From NCBI GenBank assembly GCA_022841905.1, contig JALHQO010000009.1, positions 62,001 to 126,000 of the forward strand: a stretch of DNA of 64,000 bases, given 5' to 3'. A program made the translations under genes and the position numbers. Under the pieces are notes generated by a model, which was given only the letters and a program-made list of their open reading frames with translations, ran no database searches and was not told the DNA's origin. Position 1 is the first letter of the stretch, and every line of letters begins with the position of its first letter. This document shows, one piece after another, positions 57,237 through 64,000 of this stretch. The DNA comes from Hyphomonadaceae bacterium. Lineage in GTDB: Bacteria > Pseudomonadota > Alphaproteobacteria > Caulobacterales > Aquidulcibacteraceae.

Positions 57237-57629
57237 ATGAGTTTCAAGCCGGTTTTCGAGCGCTTCATGGCCGCTACCCGCACCGGCGATAAGGCCACGC
57301 TGGCCGAACTGGTTCATCCAGAATTTGAACTCATAGAGCCAACGGGCGTCCCCTATGAGGGCACGTTCCGGGGTTTGGATGGTTGGCGCAAGCTGGCCCG
57401 GGCGGTGATCGAAGCGTGGGACGAGTTCAAGGTCGAGCCGATCTCGTTTCCAGGCGAATCAGCGGATTCGCTGGTTGTGAATCTGCGTTTGTCCGGACGC
57501 TCACGGAAGACCGGCCGGCATTTCAGCATGTCGGTTCTGGAGTTGTGGACGTTTCGTGATGGCAAGGTGATCAGCATCGCCCCGCACTACTTCGACACCC
57601 ACCTTCTGGCGAAGATCGATACTCCATGA
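57237..57629 (+). CDS. SnoaL-like/NTF2-fold protein
   Basis: FERFMAATRTGDKATLAELVHPEFELIEPTGVPYEGTFRGLDGWRKLARAV. Confidence 0.85.
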   Translation: MSFKPVFERFMAATRTGDKATLAELVHPEFELIEPTGVPYEGTFRGLDGWRKLARAVIEAWDEFKVEPISFPGESADSLVVNLRLSGRSRKTGRHFSMSVLELWTFRDGKVISIAPHYFDTHLLAKIDTP

Positions 57630-57746
57630 AACGCGGGAGGCGAGTGGCGCAACGGCGCATAAATTGCCGCCACAGTGCGCACGAAATCGAGGCAGGCAGG
57701 GCAATATCGCGCCAGCCTCGGATGCGGTTTGACGTTACGTTAGAAA

Positions 57747-57772
57747 TGCATTGAAAACAAACGATTGATGCA
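57747..57772. promoter_or_regulatory. Imperfect dyad upstream of TetR regulator (TGCATTGA-N10-TTGATGCA)
   Basis: Inverted arms TGCATTGA/TTGATGCA (6/8 complementary) just upstream of the TetR start. Confidence 0.35.
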
Positions 57773-57792
57773 TCAGAACAGGTGTCTAGATT

Positions 57793-58521
57793 TTGAAGGT
57801 TTCCGACATGGCCGTTCCCGAACGCAAGACCCGACGCGCAAAGCCGGAGCCTCAGAACATGCGCGCGGATGCGGCCGAGCGCTGGCAGCAGATCACGCGC
57901 GTCGCAACCGACCTGTTTCGCCGCAAAGGCTTCTCCAGCACATCGATGCAGGACATTAGCGATGCGGTGGGTCTGCTCAAAGGCAGCCTCTACTATTACA
58001 TCGACTCAAAAGAAGATTTGCTGTTCGAAATCCTGCGCGATCTGCACAAGGATGGCGAACGCATCATCGCTCAGGTGAATTTCGATTCCGGCGACCCGCT
58101 GACCGAATTGCGCACCTATTTGAAGCAATGCGCCGTCTTCGGCGCGCTCCACGCTGACCGCCTTGCGATCTTCCTGCGCGATTTCCATTACGTTCCGCCG
58201 GAACGTCAGGGCGAGATCATTTCCGAACGGAAGATGTATCAGCGAACTGTTGCGACGCTCGTCAAGGAAGCCAAGGAATTGGGGCTAACGCCGCCGCATC
58301 TCGACATCTCACTCGCGGCAACGCTGATCTCCGGCGCCGTCGCCGGCGTGCACGAATGGCTCCACCCGGACGGGCCGCGCCCGCTGGATCAGGCAGCTGG
58401 CGACATCGCAGAGGTTCTCACAAATTCGATTCGAATTCCGTCGGAGGCTGTGGTTAAGTCAGTCGCCAAAAAAGGCCGACCGCGCGCGAAAGTCTCGAGC
58501 AAGGCGCGGCGTCCAGCCTGA
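57793..58521 (+). CDS. TetR family transcriptional regulator
   Basis: RWQQITRVATDLFRRKGFSSTSMQDISDAVGLLKGSLYYYIDSKEDLLFEIL. Confidence 0.94.
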   Translation: MKVSDMAVPERKTRRAKPEPQNMRADAAERWQQITRVATDLFRRKGFSSTSMQDISDAVGLLKGSLYYYIDSKEDLLFEILRDLHKDGERIIAQVNFDSGDPLTELRTYLKQCAVFGALHADRLAIFLRDFHYVPPERQGEIISERKMYQRTVATLVKEAKELGLTPPHLDISLAATLISGAVAGVHEWLHPDGPRPLDQAAGDIAEVLTNSIRIPSEAVVKSVAKKGRPRAKVSSKARRPA

Positions 58522-58802
58522 GCAATCATCGCGCGTCGCGCAGCGTTTGTCCGTGTAATCACAGTTACGATGCCTCTCGGGCGTCGCCAATAGGGGCACC
58601 GCTTGCTCTGCTGATCTTGCTGCCCCGCCTGGCAACGGCTCGTGGACTAGGATCGCGCAAGCTTAGCGCAGTGGCCTCTTAGTCACGACTATCTGCATCG
58701 CAGCGCACGCTCAGCAGTCCCTATGCTCTCGGTTGCCAAACGTTTGTTCGATTAGTAGCGTGCGGCCGTGGTTTAGCTCAAATCAGGGTCTGTGGCTCTC
58801 TA

Positions 58803-59573
58803 ATGTTCCAACACCTTTTCAATCTCGAAGGCAAAACCGCGTTAGTCACTGGCGGCGCCAACGGCATGGGCCGAATGATCGCGGAGGGCCTCACCTCAGC
58901 AGGCGCGCGCGTCCTGCTAACGTCGCGCAAAGCAGCTGATGCGGAGGGCGCCGCGAAAGCATTGAGCGGCGCGATCGGCATCGCAGCCGACCTGACCAGC
59001 GCCGATGGCTGTGCTGCGCTCGTCGAGCACGTGCGCCAGGAATGCGACACGCTGGAAATCTTGGTCAACAATGCCGGTCGCACGTGGGGCAACGCACTCG
59101 AGACCTTTCCCGACAAGGGCTGGGACTCGGTCTGGCCGATCAATGTGCAAACGCCATTCCGGCTCGTCCGCGATTTGCTTCCGCAACTGAAGGCCGCCGC
59201 ACGCGAGGGCGATCCGGCGCGCGTGATCAATATCGGCTCGATTTCCGGCAAAGCAATCGAGCCGCTGCGCGCTTATTCCTATGTCGCCAGCAAAGCGGCG
59301 ATCCACCATCTGAGCCGCGCGCTCGCGGCCGATCTCTCAATGCACAACATCACGGTCAACGCCATCGTGCCGGGGTACTTTCCCACGCATATGACCGACC
59401 ATATGCGTGACGACCCTGAAGTGATGACCGATCTGATTTCACGCGTTCCTCTAGGACGCATGGGCACGCCGCAAGATATCGCAGGGGCGTGCATCTTTCT
59501 GTCGTCACGAGCTGGCGCCTACGTCACCGGCGCGGAGCTGGTGGTCGACGGCGGCATGGCCGGTTGCCGATAA
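58803..59573 (+). CDS. SDR family oxidoreductase
   Basis: LEGKTALVTGGANGMGRMIAEGLTSAGARVLLTSRK, YSYVASKAAIHHLSRALAADLSMHNITVNAIVPG. Confidence 0.95.
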   Translation: MFQHLFNLEGKTALVTGGANGMGRMIAEGLTSAGARVLLTSRKAADAEGAAKALSGAIGIAADLTSADGCAALVEHVRQECDTLEILVNNAGRTWGNALETFPDKGWDSVWPINVQTPFRLVRDLLPQLKAAAREGDPARVINIGSISGKAIEPLRAYSYVASKAAIHHLSRALAADLSMHNITVNAIVPGYFPTHMTDHMRDDPEVMTDLISRVPLGRMGTPQDIAGACIFLSSRAGAYVTGAELVVDGGMAGCR

Positions 59574-59587
59574 CTGGGACGCCTTCA

Positions 59588-60757
59588 ATGACACAATCGA
59601 CGACGCAACGGGCGGACACTCAGGCCCATCGGAACAGCGCCACGGCCAACGATGTGCTCGCGCCCCTGTTTGAGCCCTTCGAAGGCGGCGGGCTGACGCT
59701 CAAGAACCGCATCGCCATGTCGCCCATGACGCGCTGGAAATCGCCCGACCAATTTCCGGGCCCCGATGTCGCGGCATACTATCGGCGGCGTGCGGAGAAC
59801 GAGGTCGGCCTCATTATTACCGAGGGCACCACGGTCGATCACCCGGTCTCGTCTTATTCTGAGCGCGTCCCCGCTTTTCACGGACGCGCGCTGGAAGCCT
59901 GGCGCCGCATTGCGGACGAAGTGCACGAAGCAGGCGGGAAGATCGTGCCGCAGCTTTGGCACGTCGGCATCATGCGCGATCCGCGCACCGACGATTATCC
60001 CAATCGCGATCTGCCGAGCGTCAGCCCTTCAGGTATCTTCAAGCCGGGCGGCAAGAGCGTGTTCAATCCGGCCAGCAAGAGCGAGATCGAAGCGATCAAG
60101 GATAGCTTCGCGCGCGCGGCAGTCGCGGCGCGAGAGATCGGTTTCGATGGCTGTGAAATCCACGGCGCGCACGGCTACATCCTCGATCAGTTCTTGTGGG
60201 GGCCGCTCAATCGCCGCAATGACGAATACGGCGGCGATGATACAGAGCGCACACGTTTCGCCGTGGAGCTGATTGAGCGCGTCCGCACCGAGGTCGGACC
60301 TGACTTTCCGATCATCCTGCGCATCTCGCAATGGAAGCAGCAAGATTACAAAGCCAAGCTTGCTGACACGCCGGAGAAGCTGAAAGCGATCTTTCGACCG
60401 ATCGCCGACGCCGGCGTTGACATCTTCCATGTCTCGCAACGCAAATTGTGGGAGCCGGAGTTTCCCGGCTCTGACCTGAACGGTGCTGGCTGGATCAAGA
60501 AGCTCACCGGCCGCCCGACCATTACTGTTGGCAGTGTCGGGCTTTCCGGACCGATGTCTGTAACCGAAATTGGCGAAGCCGCCGGCGTTTCGGTCGACCT
60601 GGCGCCGATCGCCAAACGCCTTGCCGCAGGCGAATTCGACATCGTCGCCGTCGGCCGCGCCCTGCTCGCGGACCCAATGTGGGTGCGCAAGGTCAAAGAC
60701 GGCCGCTTCAACGAACTCATTCCGTTCAGCAAAGACGTGCTCGACACACTATACTAA
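59588..60757 (+). CDS. NADH:flavin oxidoreductase (Old Yellow Enzyme family)
   Basis: LFEPFEGGGLTLKNRIAMSPMTR, GFDGCEIHGAHGYILDQFLWGPLNRRNDEYGGD, VGRALLADPMWVRKVKDGR. ATG 59588 within longer ORF. Confidence 0.94.
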   Translation: MTQSTTQRADTQAHRNSATANDVLAPLFEPFEGGGLTLKNRIAMSPMTRWKSPDQFPGPDVAAYYRRRAENEVGLIITEGTTVDHPVSSYSERVPAFHGRALEAWRRIADEVHEAGGKIVPQLWHVGIMRDPRTDDYPNRDLPSVSPSGIFKPGGKSVFNPASKSEIEAIKDSFARAAVAAREIGFDGCEIHGAHGYILDQFLWGPLNRRNDEYGGDDTERTRFAVELIERVRTEVGPDFPIILRISQWKQQDYKAKLADTPEKLKAIFRPIADAGVDIFHVSQRKLWEPEFPGSDLNGAGWIKKLTGRPTITVGSVGLSGPMSVTEIGEAAGVSVDLAPIAKRLAAGEFDIVAVGRALLADPMWVRKVKDGRFNELIPFSKDVLDTLY

Positions 60758-60770
60758 CGGAAAAAGCGAA

Positions 60771-61511
60771 ATGCGCGTTGGCATCATGGGCGCGGGCAAT
60801 ATCGGCGCAACACTTGCGCAACAGCTGGTCGCGGCTGGCTGCGAAGTGGTGATTGCGAACTCGCGCGGGCCAGAGACGCTGGGCGATGTCGCGAGATCAA
60901 CGGGCGCGCACGCCGTCTCGATCGAGGACGTCGGCGCCGGCGTTGATGCGCTCGTTCTTTCGATCCCGCAGCGCGCGACGCCTTCTCTACCGCCCGAGGT
61001 GTTCGCCCGGGCGCCGGTCATAATTGACGCCAACAACTATTATCCCTTCCGCGACGGCCGAATTCCAGCACTCGACAACGGCCTCGCCGACAGCGTCTGG
61101 GTTGCCCAGCACGTGCGGCGACCCGTGGTGAAAGCACTCAACAGCATCCAGTCGAATAGCTTGGCGCACTATGGCCGGCCGGCTGGCGCCGTGGACCGGA
61201 TCGCATTGCCGCTTTCTGGCGACGATGAACGCGCGCTGCAAACCGCAGCCGCGCTTATCGAAGCTGCGGGCTTTGACGTTGTGGTGGTCGGAGACCTGGA
61301 CTCCTCGTGGCGTCAGCAGCCAGGCTCACCAGTTTACTGCACCGATCTCAGCGCCGACGAGTTGCGCCGCCTACTTCCGTTAGCGGAACGCGAAAGATTG
61401 CCTGACCTGCGCGACGCAGCGATCCGGGCATTTATGACGATGTCGCCAGCGCCGACGCCTGAACAACGGCGCGAAATATTTCGCCGCCTCTACCTACCGC
61501 GTGCGGCTTAG
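60771..61511 (+). CDS. NADPH-dependent F420 reductase-like NAD(P)-binding protein
   Basis: MRVGIMGAGNIGATLAQQLVAAGCEVVIANSRGPETL...VKALNSIQSNSLAHYG. Confidence 0.8.
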   Translation: MRVGIMGAGNIGATLAQQLVAAGCEVVIANSRGPETLGDVARSTGAHAVSIEDVGAGVDALVLSIPQRATPSLPPEVFARAPVIIDANNYYPFRDGRIPALDNGLADSVWVAQHVRRPVVKALNSIQSNSLAHYGRPAGAVDRIALPLSGDDERALQTAAALIEAAGFDVVVVGDLDSSWRQQPGSPVYCTDLSADELRRLLPLAERERLPDLRDAAIRAFMTMSPAPTPEQRREIFRRLYLPRAA

Positions 61512-62668
61512 CGACGATAGCCCATCTCCTTGTAGGTCTCTCGTGCGATCAGCACTTTCATAATCTCGTTGGTGCCAGCACCGATCTCGTGGTGCTTTCC
61601 ATCGCGGTAGAAACGCGCGGTTTTGTTGGCTTCCAACTGCCCGGCTCCGCCCCAGATCTGCACCATGTCTGACGAAGACTGCGTCAACATCTGCGACGAA
61701 AAGAATTTTAGAATCGCCGCCTCACGCGTCACGCGCTCGCCGCGATCGATAGCGCGCAGCAAGCGATAAAGCATCGAGCGCGACATCTCGATCCCGGTCG
61801 CCATGTTGGCGATCTTTTCCTGAATTAATTGGTAGTCGCGGATCATCTCGCCAAATACTTCCCGCTCATTGGCGTAACGAACGGCTTCGTCGAGACAGCC
61901 TTGTGCTTGGCCCACAGTCGATGCGCCAACCAACACGCGCTCCGTGTCTAGCGAATCCACCAAACTGCGGAAGCCTTGCCCTACCTCGCCAAGGACATGC
62001 TCCTTGCGCAGCTGCACATCATCGAGAAAGACTTCGCCCGTCGGCGACGAGCGCATGCCAAGTTTATCGAATGGCTTACCAGTTGTGAAACCGGGCATGC
62101 CGCGCTCGACGATGAACCAAGTGCCGCCATCAAGGCGGCTTCGGCCCTCTCCAGTGCGCGCAATGACCAGTACAAAGTCAGCGATCGGCGCGTTGGTGAT
62201 CCACGTCTTTTGACCCTTTAGGACAAAGCCCGAGCCGTCCGCCTTGGCTGTCGTCGATGGGCTGAGCGCATCTGAGCCGCCGCCTGGCTCTGTGATCGCC
62301 ATGGCGCCGATTTTCTCGCCGGCGAGCACAGGGCGCAAATATTTCTCTTTCTGCGCCGGGGTGCCGCAACGCATCAGCGCTCGCCCAAACAGAACAACAT
62401 CGGCGAACAGGACAAGGTCGAGGCCCGCACACACACGCGCCGTCTCTTCGCTGACGATGGCGCGCGTCGCTAAGGACCCGCCGCTGCCACCGTCCTCTTC
62501 GCTAAAGAATGTACCGAGGAAGCCGAATTCGGCGAAGCGCTTGAACAGGCTCCTTGGCGGCTCTCCGTCCGCTTCCATTTTCGGGACGAGTGGCTCAACT
62601 TCCTGAAGCATGAAGCGGCGAACGCTATCTTGAAGGCTGCGTTCTTCGTCGGTGAGAAGGTCATTCAT
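61508..62668 (-). CDS. Acyl-CoA dehydrogenase
   Basis: AMAITEPGGGSDALSPSTTAKADGSGFVLKGQKTWITNAPIADFVLVIART; MVQIWGGAGQLEANKTARFYRDGKHHEIGAGTNEIMKVLIARE. Likely ATG 62668. Confidence 0.95.
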   Translation of the reverse strand: MNDLLTDEERSLQDSVRRFMLQEVEPLVPKMEADGEPPRSLFKRFAEFGFLGTFFSEEDGGSGGSLATRAIVSEETARVCAGLDLVLFADVVLFGRALMRCGTPAQKEKYLRPVLAGEKIGAMAITEPGGGSDALSPSTTAKADGSGFVLKGQKTWITNAPIADFVLVIARTGEGRSRLDGGTWFIVERGMPGFTTGKPFDKLGMRSSPTGEVFLDDVQLRKEHVLGEVGQGFRSLVDSLDTERVLVGASTVGQAQGCLDEAVRYANEREVFGEMIRDYQLIQEKIANMATGIEMSRSMLYRLLRAIDRGERVTREAAILKFFSSQMLTQSSSDMVQIWGGAGQLEANKTARFYRDGKHHEIGAGTNEIMKVLIARETYKEMGYRR

Positions 62669-62669
62669 A

Positions 62670-63482
62670 TTAAGACACCTGACTCGCGGCATCCCAGCCG
62701 AGATCGAACAGTTTCACGAGCCTTCGGCGATTCTTCTCATCCATCTTCTCGAACATCCCAACACGGCTGGCCACAGGGACGTTGAAGCATTTGGTGAGAT
62801 CTACACGAACCTCGGCGAACTTCAGGCCGACGGAAATCGTATCAAGGATTGGCACGCCCATCTCGGGCACTTCCGAAAGCTCAGTGTTCGACGCCATTAC
62901 ACTTAAGCCAGCGCTGCCAAGCACGATCACATTGGCACCGCGTGCAACGAGTTTCTTCGCAGCGCGGATGATCGCCTCGCGGACAGGCGCAGGATTGGCA
63001 AAGCCTTCTGTGAAGGCAACCGGCGATGGGATATCGATGCTCTCAACGCCAGCAAGGCGCGATGAGAGACCGGCCGTATCCGCCATCGTCTCACATGCCT
63101 CGACCCAGGACGGATCGAGCGCTGTGACAATGCCGATCTTGCGGCCGTATTGCGCAGCGAGGTGCAGCGCCGCTTCCATAGGCCCGACCATCGGGATGTC
63201 AAGCAGCGTCCGCGCTTCAATAACGCCGGGATCGCCGGAACATGCCACCAGAACGGCGTCGCAACCCTCCGCCTCTGCTTCCACCGCGCGCTGCACAACA
63301 TCAATCTTGTTCAGGAGGATTGGGAACGCCAGCACGGTGTCTGAAGCGCGGCGCAGATGCGCGACGTATTTGTGGACGACCTCGGTATCCTTGCGCTTCA
63401 CGCGATCGAGATTCTTCTCCACCAGCTTGGTGTAGTCACGCGAAAGCTCCTCGCAATTGACGTGAATGACACAGATCTTCAT
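62670..63482 (-). CDS. Aspartate/glutamate/hydantoin racemase family protein
   Basis: AEGCDAVLVACSGDPGVIEARTLLDIPMVGPMEAALHLAAQYGRKIGIVTA, ANVIVLGSAGLSVM. Confidence 0.85.
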   Translation of the reverse strand: MKICVIHVNCEELSRDYTKLVEKNLDRVKRKDTEVVHKYVAHLRRASDTVLAFPILLNKIDVVQRAVEAEAEGCDAVLVACSGDPGVIEARTLLDIPMVGPMEAALHLAAQYGRKIGIVTALDPSWVEACETMADTAGLSSRLAGVESIDIPSPVAFTEGFANPAPVREAIIRAAKKLVARGANVIVLGSAGLSVMASNTELSEVPEMGVPILDTISVGLKFAEVRVDLTKCFNVPVASRVGMFEKMDEKNRRRLVKLFDLGWDAASQVS

Positions 63483-63495
63483 CGGCTAGTCCTAG

Positions 63496-64000
63496 CTATT
63501 TTCCCCGAAAGTCAGCAGTCCGCTTTTCGATGAAAGCGGCGATGCCTTCCTTAACGTCATGCGAGCGGAAGAGTTCACCCAAAAGCCGCGCCTCGAGGCG
63601 CAACGCTTCGGAGAGGTTGAGTTCGACGCCAAGGTTCACCGCGCGCTTGGCGGCGGCGACGGCGAGCGGCGCGTTCTTGGCAATGCGCTGGGCCAGAGCC
63701 ATCGCTTCGTCCATAACGGCGGTTGCCGGCACGACTTGGTCGACAAGGCCAATCCTCAGCGCCTCGGCAGCGGAGATGCGGTCTCCCGTGAACAGCAGCT
63801 TCTTTGCCGTGCCGATCGGGACAAGGCGCGGCAGATTCTGCGTGCCGCCGGCCCCGGGAATGACACCCAAAGTCACCTCAGGTTGGCCGAACACAGCGTC
63901 CTCAGACGCAACGCGAATATCGCAGGCCATCATCAGCTCGCATCCGCCGCCCAGGGCGCTGCCGTTGAGTGCTACAATCACAGGCGCTTCGAAGTGGAGC
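63496..64000 (-). CDS. Enoyl-CoA hydratase/isomerase, probably 5'-truncated by window end
   Basis: IVALNGSALGGGCELMMACDIRVASEDAVFGQPEVTLGVIPGAGGTQNLPRLVPIGTAKKLLFTGDRISAAEALRIGLVDQVV; start lies beyond the window. Confidence 0.93.
   Translation of the reverse strand, partial: LHFEAPVIVALNGSALGGGCELMMACDIRVASEDAVFGQPEVTLGVIPGAGGTQNLPRLVPIGTAKKLLFTGDRISAAEALRIGLVDQVVPATAVMDEAMALAQRIAKNAPLAVAAAKRAVNLGVELNLSEALRLEARLLGELFRSHDVKEGIAAFIEKRTADFRGK

Noticed and set aside
58737-58746. CAAACGTTTG palindrome upstream of SDR gene as an operator
   Set aside because: Perfect but only 10 bp, and dissimilar to the 18-bp elements outside the central ACGT; too short to support.
1-64000. CRISPR arrays, rRNA or tRNA genes
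   Set aside because: No regularly spaced direct repeats or recognisable tRNA/rRNA signatures seen by eye; tRNAscan-SE/Infernal would be needed to be certain.

Overview
High-GC proteobacterial chromosome window, most likely alphaproteobacterial (inference from gene content and codon bias). It reads as four blocks. (1) ~1-15.6 kb: an anaerobic/nitrate-respiration block. It has a NarK1-NarK2-type fused transporter cut by the window edge, a Crp/Fnr regulator, a complete tightly overlapping Moco operon (mobA-moaA-moaD-TSUP permease-moaE-moaB-moaC-moeA), then hemN-nnrS-TPP enzyme-FAD oxidase, a CMD-family protein and a beta-carbonic anhydrase. Four textbook FNR/DNR-type dyads (TTGAY-N4-RTCAA) sit in the promoters. 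(2) ~15.7-33.4 kb: an accessory region. It has a frameshifted alpha/beta-hydrolase/adenylate-cyclase gene, a LysR divergon (cysteine-dioxygenase-like/MFS/CPBP protease), and an unusual same-strand cluster of phosphoesterase-catalase fusion, small uncharacterised protein, DyP peroxidase and cyclase-ATPase regulator. This is followed by a decayed island with an integrase pseudogene, a DUF3489 protein and a nuclease remnant. (3) ~33.5-41 kb: a complete coenzyme F420 biosynthesis operon (cofD, cofE, cofC, fused fbiC, NADPH:F420 reductase) with an LLM oxidoreductase and a CoA transferase. (4) ~41-64 kb: an acyl-CoA catabolic supercluster (acyl-CoA dehydrogenases, MaoC pair, FadJ-like, thiolase, CoA ligase, PhyH dioxygenases, LLM oxidoreductase, SDRs, OYE, second F420-reductase-like protein) with IclR and TetR regulators and three related ~18-bp operator-like palindromes. 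Best novelty candidates are the phosphoesterase-catalase/DyP/cyclase cluster and the F420-linked catabolic supercluster. All assignments come from reading the sequence and ORF translations; no database search was run.
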